Assembly: GCF_000150955.2 (NCBI RefSeq)
Contig: NC_011678.1
Span: 763,518-827,517 of the forward strand
Reading direction: 5' to 3'
Length of the DNA stretch: 64,000 nt
DNA from: Phaeodactylum tricornutum CCAP 1055/1
Lineage: Eukaryota > Bacillariophyta > Bacillariophyceae > Surirellales > Neidiaceae
Shown: piece after piece, positions 10,274-18,357 of the stretch
How the letters are laid out: each line of letters begins with the position of its first letter
Numbering within the stretch: the first letter of the stretch is position 1
The notes under the pieces: generated by a model
The model's database searches: none
What the model was told of the DNA's origin: nothing
The model's input: the letters and a program-made list of their open reading frames with translations, nothing else
Position numbers and translations under genes: made by a program

Positions 10274-12217
10274 TTAGTAGAGATCGTCCGATAGGTCGTA
10301 CGTTACACGAAGAGACTTCCCCAAAACTTCCTGAATAAGCCTTGCTGCTACGATATGATCCCCTTTTCCAAAGCCATAGCTAAAGCCGTACACTTTTGCC
10401 GTACTGCTCTCGGGCTGGTAGTCGATGCGACCCCCTCCCGTAACTTCCACTGTGTAACCAGCTGCCTCGATCCATTCCCTAGGGTCTTGGGCTACGTTGC
10501 CGTGATAGGGTCCTCCGCATTCCGACGGAGCAGCGCTAACGACGAAGCATTGAACGACTTTGTCGTTTGGATGGGTAGCGCGTATCAATACGTACTTATT
10601 CTTTCCCGGTGACAACGAAACACGTGGCGGTAAGAGATCTGGGCGTGCTTCTTGCCTCGTCTCGGATATTCTGGACGAGGACTCGGTGCTTTCCTCGGGT
10701 GGGTCAAGGATTGCAGGAGTCGCGTCCAGAGTGCTGTGAAAGAGTTCCAGAAAAGCTGACCACCAAGCGGATTCGAGTCGAAAGCGATTCCAGCGTTGCG
10801 AACGAACCAAAATGTCACCCTCTCTATCGGGGTCGCGAAAGGCCAACTCGCAGCACTGCAAGGCCAACTGCTCCGTCCCTATATAAAATTGTTCGTTGGT
10901 AGGATTCCGGGGAACCGCCCCTCCGTACTGCGCATCGCCAACGAGAGGAAATCCCAGTGTCGACAATTGGCCCCGTATTTGATGTGTTCGTCCCGTGAGT
11001 AATTCAATTTCGACTTCGACCACGGCCTTGGCTTGTGGTGGAATCCGTTTGGCTTGACCAGACGCATCCTGCCAGAGCGCTTCGGCCAGATCTTGTCCGG
11101 CCGGACTCCCAACGAGTTCACAAACGTTTCCTACCTTGACAATTTTGAGCAAACACTCGGGCCACTGGGTATCGTCCGGTGGGTGTTCCACGAATCGCTT
11201 CGGTGCGCGAATGCTAGGCTCCAAGTAATGTCGTAACACATTGCTTTCGCGTTGGTAATCCCGTAGAAAGTCCGCAGCGTGGTGTGCCGACCAGGTACTG
11301 GTCGTTGCGTTGACCACGGGAGGTGACTGTAAACATACTAAACAACGGTAGAGCTTGTGTACACTACCGAGTGATTCGTGGTTGCGGTCATCGCCGTCGC
11401 CCGACAGCTGGCGGGCGGTTTTGCTACGCAACAAACTCGCAAAATAAGCCGCAAAGGGTTTGTGGGTGGCAACGACGACCAATCCCGACGTGTTTTGATC
11501 CAGACGTTGTGGTGTCGTGATGTAGACATCCCTGGCGTCGGCCGTTGGCGATTGCCAAGCGCGGGCTTGTTTGAGACAATCCGCGACGTTTTCTCGACAA
11601 TTGTCGACCGTCATATGGACGGGTACCATACTGGGTTTCCGGATCACCAACCAACCCTTGTCGGTATCTTCCGCCACTATGACACCCGGTTTATCTCCCG
11701 ACGTGTCGTGGATTGACTTGGACCAATCGTACCGGTGTGCGTGGGGGAAGCGCCGTGGATGATGGTGGACGCGCAGGTAGTCACCGGCTTGCAACGCCGG
11801 TGCGGTCTGGTCGAGTCGGACGGGTTTTCCCCCCAGTGCGGGATCACGCGGGGCATTCGCCGGTAGGAACCAGACACTCCCCAAGTGCAGTAATTCCGTG
11901 GCGTTGAGTTCGGTGACGGCGAGATTCTGTTTCTTACGATCCGTCAGTATCCGCTGGACGGCGTCGGTCACCGATAAGGGGGCTTGGGCAGCGTCCAGCA
12001 AGATGTGATCCACAAATCCGGACGAGGAATGGGAGGATCCTTTCCATTCGTCCGTCGGGTTGGCAATCGCCGACGAGAAGCATGTTGGGGTGACTGCAGG
12101 AATGGGAACTTGGCGTCGAACGACAATCCGACGCCAACCAAAGGTTGCCCACGCAGTTGTCGGACGCGCCAACACCGTGGTCGTGAACATGAGACCTACC
12201 CACAACCTTGACAACAT
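10274..12217 (-). CDS. RluA-type pseudouridine synthase fused to a PHPT1/Janus phosphohistidine-phosphatase-like domain
   Basis: Single frame of 647 residues. The first 40 residues are hydrophobic then Arg-rich, probably an organelle or ER leader. An S4-like segment lies about 75-155. The RluA catalytic domain covers about 177-510: QRLDQNTSG with catalytic Asp about 240, HKLYRCL, and the late motif ELLTGRTHQIRGQL followed by GDAQYGG. After a Ser/Glu-rich linker, residues 541-647 match the 14-kDa phosphohistidine phosphatase fold. This part has opening strand KYVLIRA, PYHGNV with a His (about 572) where human PHPT1 has catalytic His53, then GGGRI (594-598) and KVYGFSYGFG. I know of no described protein joining these domains. 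Substrates for either half cannot be inferred. Both active sites appear intact. Confidence 0.85.
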   Translation of the reverse strand: MLSRLWVGLMFTTTVLARPTTAWATFGWRRIVVRRQVPIPAVTPTCFSSAIANPTDEWKGSSHSSSGFVDHILLDAAQAPLSVTDAVQRILTDRKKQNLAVTELNATELLHLGSVWFLPANAPRDPALGGKPVRLDQTAPALQAGDYLRVHHHPRRFPHAHRYDWSKSIHDTSGDKPGVIVAEDTDKGWLVIRKPSMVPVHMTVDNCRENVADCLKQARAWQSPTADARDVYITTPQRLDQNTSGLVVVATHKPFAAYFASLLRSKTARQLSGDGDDRNHESLGSVHKLYRCLVCLQSPPVVNATTSTWSAHHAADFLRDYQRESNVLRHYLEPSIRAPKRFVEHPPDDTQWPECLLKIVKVGNVCELVGSPAGQDLAEALWQDASGQAKRIPPQAKAVVEVEIELLTGRTHQIRGQLSTLGFPLVGDAQYGGAVPRNPTNEQFYIGTEQLALQCCELAFRDPDREGDILVRSQRWNRFRLESAWWSAFLELFHSTLDATPAILDPPEESTESSSRISETRQEARPDLLPPRVSLSPGKNKYVLIRATHPNDKVVQCFVVSAAPSECGGPYHGNVAQDPREWIEAAGYTVEVTGGGRIDYQPESSTAKVYGFSYGFGKGDHIVAARLIQEVLGKSLRVTYDLSDDLY

Positions 12218-12959
12218 GAACCAATGTACGAACAGTAAGGAAGAGAATTGGTGTTGTGTTGTCTGGGATGGACACGGGGGATGATGGGTGGCGTGGGATT
12301 CTTATCCTAACGATTCCAATGTCGTTCCATCAGCAATCTTTGGGAATGGATGTTGTTTGGTCGTGGTGTGTCTGTCCGCGGTACGGTTTTGAACCCGTTC
12401 GCAACGAACTGTCACACGGGAGCAGTCAGGCTCGGATTGGCTTTCTCATTCCTGTACCGTCACGTCCGTTGAGAAATGGTTTGGATACAATAGTAGAATT
12501 GCCCTACCAGAGATCGCGATCCAAGTCTCGTCACATAGAAACACACATATAGACAGACACTATGATTCGCCAACCTTTTGTTTCTCACAATCAACCGACA
12601 CACACAAGAGGGACGGTACCTGGCCTGTCACACTCAAACCCGTTCGTCGAAGCCTTTTTGATTCGTCGCGTCCGCAAGGACGACCGACTCCAGCGCGGCC
12701 TTGAATCGTGGACAGAATCACATCTCGACCGGCGGGGCAAATCCCATACAGACGTATCATACGTATCATACACAGAGTATACCTGCTTCCGAGACAACAT
12801 TTGGTATCCTCGCTTCCAGTGTCTGTCCCGGTGGTCTCCAGAAGCGCTACGGTCCGTCTCTGCCTACAATAGCTCTTTTTCTGACCATTGACACACTGTG
12901 TATTGTAAGCATTGTGAACCATCCATCCATTGCTCCGAAAATTGCATGCCCCACGACGT
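12218..12959. other. Divergent intergenic region
   Basis: About 740 bp between the divergently transcribed RluA-PHPT1 gene and the arrestin-like gene. Open frames on both strands (for example 12562-12891) have no recognisable family and mirror each other, so they are treated as chance. No repeats or clear regulatory site were seen apart from an AACTGTCA half-match near 12408. Confidence 0.35.
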
Positions 12960-14378
12960 ATGGGAAACAAGGCGTCGCAAACCGGCATTGGCGTCAAGGT
13001 CGATCAAGCGGGCTATCGCGCCGGGGAGGAACTGACTGGACGAGTCTACCTGGCGCTGCATCCCGGTGATCCAACGTTGCGTGACGTACCAACAATCCGT
13101 CTGGCGTTCCGGGGAGTCGAGTGCGTTGTGGTCAGCGAACCACCACCATTGCCCACACCTACCCACCGTACACACGGCGATCAAGGTCCGTCACGCCAGA
13201 ATCGTCAACGCACCGAGTCGAAACAACCACGTTGGTCCACGAGTGTGGTAGTGGTGGAGCGTGAGACACACGTCTTTGAGCATACCGACGTGCCGTTGGC
13301 CGAACTACCCGCCTTTGACACGCCCGCATCGTGTACCAAAAATCGCGAAACCAGTGCGGTCGGGCATTACGAATATCCCTTCCGATACCGGCTGCCGGAC
13401 CATTTGCCCAATACGATACTGTGTACGCATCATGACCGCCGGAGTCTGGCACAAGTGAGCTACACACTTACGGCCTACTTGGGATCGGCCGACCCGAATC
13501 AGGATCGGGCTCAAATCCAAGCCTCCACGCCTGTATTTCTCAAGGCTCAATGCGACGTGGCGACAGTTACCGATTCGCGGTATCCGTTGGTGGTCGAAAC
13601 GAAACCATTTCCCGTCGCCGCGGGTTGCTTGGGAAGCAAGGGAAAGGTACATTTGGGATGGCAGCTCGATCGAACAACGGCGTGTCCCGGGGGCACCGTA
13701 GTCGTGCACGTGTTGGGCGAGAATCGGAGTAAACGTGCGGTACACCACATGGGGATACGATTAGTGGAAAGAATTCTTTGGAAAACTCCTGGTGACCAAA
13801 CATGGATGGCTAGTCGCAAAAAGACAATGGAACGTACCTTGGTGGAACGCAGTATACCAATGACACGGTCACCAGGCCCTTGGCAACCCCTTTCCCAGCC
13901 GTCACGCGATCCGAATCACGAAACTTCTCCTCTGACAATGTCCGTGCCGTTGAAAATACCCCATGAGAGTCGCGTAAGCTATGTGGGGCGTCTCGTAGAG
14001 GTACGTCATACTCTAATAGTCACAGCGCTCGTCAAGAGAGGCTGTACGGCATCCTGGCCCGAGGCATCGGGTCCAATCCGCATCATGCCTGCCTTACATG
14101 GGAGCGGCAGCAGTTCGGATCTCACAAATGGACGCACACCGGTGCCGCCATCCAATCCGTTTACTCCCACGGCCGAGTTGGTGGTGGATAATTGGGACTC
14201 AATCGCAAATCAAGGTATCCTTCAGGCTCACGTTTTGCCGAATGAATGGCACCCTATTGCGGCCGAAGCAATCGTTCTTCCGGAATCTTCCGTCGTGTCT
14301 TTGGAACCAGGCGGCGGCACGTGTGTAACGGCTACTTCAACTTCCGCCCCCGCCGTTCCTTGGAAGGCCGATATCTAA
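12960..14378 (+). CDS. Arrestin-domain protein with N-myristoylation signal
   Basis: 472 residues from ATG 12960. An upstream in-frame Met at 12930 would bury the N-terminal signal. The protein begins MGNKAS, matching the N-myristoylation consensus (Gly2, Ser6), so membrane anchoring is likely if this start is used. The body has the two-lobed arrestin pattern: an N-lobe with YRAGEELTGRVYL near residue 18, a domain-boundary Y.YPFRYRLPD.LP motif, and a C-lobe with GKVHLGWQLDRTTACPGGTVVVHV and KRAVHHMGIRLVE. Alpha-arrestins link membrane cargo to ubiquitin ligases and endosomal sorting. I do not see a clear PPxY motif, so a Nedd4-type link is not supported. The C-terminal 60 residues look disordered. 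The fold call is good; the cargo is unknown. Confidence 0.75.
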   Translation: MGNKASQTGIGVKVDQAGYRAGEELTGRVYLALHPGDPTLRDVPTIRLAFRGVECVVVSEPPPLPTPTHRTHGDQGPSRQNRQRTESKQPRWSTSVVVVERETHVFEHTDVPLAELPAFDTPASCTKNRETSAVGHYEYPFRYRLPDHLPNTILCTHHDRRSLAQVSYTLTAYLGSADPNQDRAQIQASTPVFLKAQCDVATVTDSRYPLVVETKPFPVAAGCLGSKGKVHLGWQLDRTTACPGGTVVVHVLGENRSKRAVHHMGIRLVERILWKTPGDQTWMASRKKTMERTLVERSIPMTRSPGPWQPLSQPSRDPNHETSPLTMSVPLKIPHESRVSYVGRLVEVRHTLIVTALVKRGCTASWPEASGPIRIMPALHGSGSSSDLTNGRTPVPPSNPFTPTAELVVDNWDSIANQGILQAHVLPNEWHPIAAEAIVLPESSVVSLEPGGGTCVTATSTSAPAVPWKADI

Positions 14379-14696
14379 AGAGGGGCGGGCTGCCTGCTTT
14401 TTTCATCTGCCAGCAAGCCCCGCGCTCGAGAGTTGCGCATTTATCCTATACTTACAAAGCAATGGCAAATATTTTTTAATAAGCAACTCGGTAATTTTCG
14501 AATAGACTCCTCTCAACGCTAATTTGTGAGGGAAAAACGATCCCGGAGGCGTCCGACAGACGCTTGACCGTTTTTCCGATAGGTTAGGGAGGGGAGAATT
14601 CACTTTCCCTGTCACACAGTCCGTCAGAGCGTTACAGTCAAGAATTACTGTTAATGGAACTGTAAAATTCTCTCTGGTTGCGATGAACGATCAGTC
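14379..14696. other. Short intergenic region with a nested hairpin
   Basis: 318 bp between two genes on the same strand. Contains a perfect 9-bp inverted repeat (14531-14539 with 14569-14577) enclosing a perfect 5-bp stem (14549-14553 with 14559-14563), then the recurrent motif at 14632-14640 and 14645-14653. It probably contains the 3' end of one transcript and the promoter of the next. Confidence 0.45.
14531..14577. repeat. Nested inverted repeat (hairpin potential)
   Basis: Outer arms GGAAAAACG and CGTTTTTCC pair perfectly. An inner GCGTC and GACGC stem with a 5-nt loop lies inside. On the plus strand the right arm is T-rich, so the element could act in 3'-end formation of the arrestin gene or form a structured RNA. 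Both are inferences; only the pairing is seen. Confidence 0.5.
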
Positions 14697-15692
14697 ATGT
14701 TGATATCGATCGACAATTCGCTCCCTCTATATCTACCGAATCGAATGATCCTCGGAAGGATTGGATCTGTTCCTTTGTTGCTTGCATCCCTTTCGTGCTT
14801 TCGGAGCACTGGAACAACGGCGATGACTGTCTCCAAAACACCACCGGTTTCCGGTGCCTTGTCGCGATTAGTGTTTGGCAAGGACGACGCGTTGTTCGGA
14901 TGGATTGAAGAGCAGCAAGAAGGCCGTGATTTTGGAAAAGTTTTGGATGCTGGGACGGGTCTGCATTCACTCCGATGGCTGGCTACTTTGGAGCTGAAGG
15001 GCATGGTCAGTGTAGACGCAATTACTGCCGATAGAACGATGCAGAAGAATGTTCAACAAGAGGTGGATGCGCTGGGAGTGTCGCATCTGAGTCGCGTATT
15101 GATAGGTAACTGGTTTCCTGATAGTATTACCGAACCCGATCAAAATCCGTTGCTGCAGGATATCTCCAGCGACTATGACGTTATTCTGGCGGACTATTTA
15201 ATTGGAGCGATGGACGGGTTTTCTCCCTACAAGCAAGATCAGATGATCTCGCAACTAGTAGGGCTGCTTAAACCCGGGGGACGCTTGTATGTTGTGGGTC
15301 TACAACCAATACCCGACAAGACACCTGGTAACGATGCCGCGAATGTCATTTGTCGTGTTCGACAAGCACGTGATGCCTGTATACTGCTCGCAGGTCACCG
15401 GTGTTATCGGGAGTATCCGGTAGACTGGGTACAAAGACAGGTGGAGGATCACCCTGATCTCGAGCTGCTTCCATCCCGACAATTTCCTATCCTATACAGA
15501 CATGAGACCATTTGCAAGCAAATACAAGTGGGGAGGAGTAAGTTCAAACTCTTTCGGCCCGAATTGGTATCCTCAATGGGGGCGCTATTGGATGATCTCG
15601 AGAAGCAAAGCTTCGAGGCTACTTCTAAAGCTCCAAACGGAAAAATTCAGCTTGGATTCGATTATGTCGTAACAGCTGAGAAGAGATTTTGA
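14697..15692 (+). CDS. Class I SAM-dependent methyltransferase-like protein
   Basis: 331 residues from ATG 14697; an in-frame Met at residue 17 is an alternative start. The Rossmann pattern is clear: motif I FGKVLDAGTGLHSLRWL near residue 81, an acidic strand end VSVDAIT, DYDVILADYLIGAMDG (motif IV position), and the post-motif KPGGRLYVVGLQP. The first 35 residues include a hydrophobic stretch (VPLLLASLSC) followed by Phe-Arg-Ser-Thr. This could be a signal peptide and a weak plastid-type cleavage site, but the match is poor. The methylated substrate is not recognisable and a spermidine-synthase-like relative cannot be excluded. Two TNACAGTNA motifs lie 44-65 bp upstream. Confidence 0.7.
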   Translation: MLISIDNSLPLYLPNRMILGRIGSVPLLLASLSCFRSTGTTAMTVSKTPPVSGALSRLVFGKDDALFGWIEEQQEGRDFGKVLDAGTGLHSLRWLATLELKGMVSVDAITADRTMQKNVQQEVDALGVSHLSRVLIGNWFPDSITEPDQNPLLQDISSDYDVILADYLIGAMDGFSPYKQDQMISQLVGLLKPGGRLYVVGLQPIPDKTPGNDAANVICRVRQARDACILLAGHRCYREYPVDWVQRQVEDHPDLELLPSRQFPILYRHETICKQIQVGRSKFKLFRPELVSSMGALLDDLEKQSFEATSKAPNGKIQLGFDYVVTAEKRF

Positions 15693-15944
15693 AGATTCGT
15701 GTCTGACTGCTTGGTATTCGTTGTGGGCTCACATATTGCGACCTGACGAAAAGCGGTGCGAGACTCTTGTGTACTCGTGCGTTGCACAAATCCCGATCTT
15801 TTCAAGCTTGAAATAATGAGTAGAATAACGAAGGACTAAATCGCATTCTCTTTCAAACGCGGCAGATATCTTGGACGTCGCTACAACACCTTTCCCCTGC
15901 GACTAGCAAGTTCGTTGTTCAACCCCACGGCTATAGGCAAAGCT

Positions 15945-17006
15945 CTATTCCATATCTTTTCTCGCTATCCATCGACTATACAACTGCTCGTCGCGAATGT
16001 CGAATTCGTCAGAAGCATTCGGGTTGGCAAACTCTTCGTTGCTGGTTCCCAAAAGCAAAAATTCGGCAAAATAGGCCACGTTCTCGGGGCTGTCTAGTGC
16101 ACCTTGTGGTGGCGGACGCGGGCGATTGTTCGAAGATACCAAAGCCGCAGCTTTGTCCTTCATTGATTGGAATGCTTGGACAAATGGCATGTTAGCGGTA
16201 GAAGACTTACGAATTGAGTCTTGCATTGAGGTGTCCACAACTCCTGGTTTGAAAGATCCGACAATTACTCGGCCTCCCTGCTGTTCCCGAAATTCTCTTT
16301 CTAAAACCTTGTAAGATTGAAAGAAGGCCGCTTTGGTTATGCCGTATACGGACCAGCCAACCGGAGGAGCCCCGTGTGCAGCACCACTTGAAACATGCAG
16401 TACACGGCCGGGTATTCCCTGGTCATCCAACCGGCAAAGGAAAGGATACAAAGCCGTCGTCAAAAAGAAGGGTGATTCACAGTTGACTGACATTGCGGTA
16501 CGAAACTCTTGTGGTTGTACTTCCAACACCGATTTGATTGGATCGATTGTTCCGGCATTGTGAATCAAATAGCGAAGCTGCTTGGGTGTCGAGCTTTCGC
16601 TTATGCATAGTTTTCGAACGTGATCGACAATAAGTTGTCGTCCTTCGGGGGTTCCCACGTCCGCTGCGAATGCTTGCACTTTAGGGGATTCTGCAACATC
16701 TTGGTCCGTGATAGATCGGGAGACCGCCAAAACTTGTTCAATGAAGGGAAAAGTCGCAATCTTGAGTGCAATGGCTTTGCCGATTCCTGACTTTCCGCCA
16801 GTAACCAGAGCAATGGAAGGGCGACTTTCCGCCAAGGACTTGGCATAAACTGCGCTGGAGTGGAAGCTCATAACGTTGAGAAAAAGATGTTTGGTAGAAG
16901 AACAAAAGTATTTTGATAGTATCAAAGAGCGAAATTTGAACGACTGAAGTCTTTGAATTGCACAGGTGAATTGTGCTCTATTGCTTTGATGGGTCGTCAG
17001 CGCCAA
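15945..17006 (-). CDS. Short-chain dehydrogenase/reductase
   Basis: Classical SDR of up to 353 residues. The nucleotide-binding motif GGKSGIGKA follows the first strand. HNAG gives the N-x-A-G motif, HVSSGA supplies the catalytic Ser, and YGITK supplies the Tyr and Lys. The loop after strand six (FKPGVVDTSM) fits sepiapterin-reductase or benzil-reductase-like SDRs, but the substrate cannot be fixed. The frame opens at 17006 with a 45-residue Arg/Lys/Ser-rich leader typical of a mitochondrial presequence. An internal ATG at 16871 (MSFHSSAVYAKS) would give a cytosolic form. All catalytic residues are intact. Confidence 0.82.
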   Translation of the reverse strand: MALTTHQSNRAQFTCAIQRLQSFKFRSLILSKYFCSSTKHLFLNVMSFHSSAVYAKSLAESRPSIALVTGGKSGIGKAIALKIATFPFIEQVLAVSRSITDQDVAESPKVQAFAADVGTPEGRQLIVDHVRKLCISESSTPKQLRYLIHNAGTIDPIKSVLEVQPQEFRTAMSVNCESPFFLTTALYPFLCRLDDQGIPGRVLHVSSGAAHGAPPVGWSVYGITKAAFFQSYKVLEREFREQQGGRVIVGSFKPGVVDTSMQDSIRKSSTANMPFVQAFQSMKDKAAALVSSNNRPRPPPQGALDSPENVAYFAEFLLLGTSNEEFANPNASDEFDIRDEQLYSRWIARKDME

Positions 17007-17207
17007 CCAGCTCTACTAGCTAGACTTCACCCTTGTCGCATACTGAAAGACGGATCATCGTCCGAACGCCACTTCTGTTCGTTTGCCAGTCCGAAATAGA
17101 ATTCTGAAAATGTATGCTCAGGAAAGATAGGAATATCCGGGTTTTGTGTGGAATCCCCAAGAAGTTACCCAGCGTCTACAAAAACAAGAAATACTTGGTC
17201 CGGACGG

Positions 17208-17228
17208 CTCGGCTCGGCTCGGCTCGGA
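17208..17228. repeat. GGCTC short tandem repeat
   Basis: About four consecutive copies of the pentamer GGCTC just before the motif TTACAGTGA (17234-17242). A simple microsatellite. Confidence 0.6.
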
Positions 17229-17256
17229 GCACCTTACAGTGACATGTCGGAGAAAT

Positions 17257-17309
17257 GCCTAATGTAAGAACTCGCGTGGCTAACAGTAAGAACGATTCTT
17301 ACATTAGGC
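17257..17309. repeat. Perfect 14-bp inverted repeat
   Basis: GCCTAATGTAAGAA at 17257-17270 is the exact reverse complement of 17296-17309. The 25-bp spacer contains TAACAGTAA (17281-17289). It adjoins the 30-bp tandem repeat. The pairing is seen directly; function is unknown and no transposase or target-site duplication was found. Confidence 0.6.
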
Positions 17310-17456
17310 GGGATGCTTTGCTTGGAATGTTTCTTTGGCGGGATGGTTCGCCAAGAGTGATTCTCAGGCGGGTGTTTTCGCTAGGAATGATACTTAGGCG
17401 GGTGTTGTTCTATGAAGGTTACTTAAATGGGTTGTTTTGCAGCACTTATGAGTATT
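17307..17456 (+). repeat. 30-bp tandem repeat, about five units, open in one frame
   Basis: Units start with GGCGGG at 17307, 17337, 17367 and 17397, and a fifth, worn unit starts at 17427. Each is 30 bp, so the reading frame is kept: the open frame 17255-17578 (107 codons, ATG at 17255) carries a diverged 10-residue repeat with LRR..(F/L)..G at its core. The short open frame could be a real repeat peptide or simply follow from a repeat length divisible by three. Confidence 0.6.
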
Positions 17457-17746
17457 ATTTCCTAAGAATTTTTCACCTCGACGCAATAACAAAAATTGAC
17501 AATACTCTACGTTTTGCTTGGACCCTCTTGGATTCTGGCGACAAAAGAGCCCACACAAAAGGGGCTTTCGACTTGTGATTTTACTTTGCTGAATATGGTG
17601 ATTGTGTTCACAGATCTAAAAAATAAGTCCTCATGGAAAGTAATAACATGCACCGCAATAATTCTGATTTCAAAATCATTCTTACAATCACTTTATTGGA
17701 CTTTAGGAGGATACGTTACACGCCACCAAAATCAATCTCGTTGGTT

Positions 17747-18357
17747 TCAAATATAGTATCCCTCACCTAACAGATTGTTCTTCTTATCTGTTTTGGGTTT
17801 GGTTCGATTCTGCACTTTCTCATCAATTGCGAGATGCCAATAGATATTTCCACGATAGGAGCAAAGCTCTTTTTCTCCACTTTTACCGGCTGCAACCTTG
17901 AATTTGGAAGCAAGACTTGACAGTTTCGACTTGATCTTACCATTCTCCGCTTTCGGACTGAAGACTTTGTTGGTTATGGACTCGGGTAGGCGCCTGCCTT
18001 GTTTGGCTTGGAGGGAAATGTAAGCAGAAGATGTTTGAATTTACGGGCCGGGTCACTAGCAATCTGATTGCGAGCGACATCTACCGTTTGTTCGAGACGA
18101 TCGTCCACTAGATTTGCTAGACGCCTTCCAGCAGCCTCAACATCGGTGTCATAGAGAAATGTGTAGCTTGTAGACGGGTACTTCACGACCACTTCATTGT
18201 TGCCAAGGAAGTAGGCAACAAAGTTGGGTTCTCCAAAGCGCAGATCAACATCTTGGAGCTCTAGAATATATCCATGGTACAAAATATCGTCCTTCTTGAA
18301 ATCGGTAAACCGATAAATCAGGAGTGGGCCGTTGTTCTCAGGACTCATTGAATCCAC
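17747..18357 (-). CDS. Hypothetical protein; frame continues past an apparent stop, by a very short intron or a frameshift
   Basis: The first frame (18357-17974, 127 residues, begins MDSMSPENNG) is soluble and mixed alpha/beta, with LLIYRFTDFKKDD and VAYFLGNNEVVVKYP. It matches no family I recognise. Its last residues (after about DPARK) look unlike protein. A second minus-strand frame in another phase runs open from about there to a TGA at 17747-17749 and reads like genuine protein (basic, RRLPESITNKVFSPK and later GNIYWHLAIDEKV). A 38-nt GT-AG segment with a pyrimidine-rich 3' side (donor GTAAAT, acceptor CCAAG) would join the frames in phase. That is very short for an intron. A single-base frameshift or an intron from about 18083 are alternatives. 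Confidence 0.5.

Noticed and set aside
12562-12997. Overlapping open frames on both strands upstream of the arrestin gene
   Set aside because: Mirror frames without protein character in a region expected to be promoter.
14697-14830. Diatom plastid ASAFAP-type leader on the methyltransferase
   Set aside because: A hydrophobic stretch and a Phe are present, but the cleavage context (Ser-Cys before Phe) is a poor match.
17800-17815. GGTTCGATTC, like a tRNA B box
   Set aside because: No A box at the right distance, no cloverleaf stems, and it lies inside the protein-like minus-strand frame.
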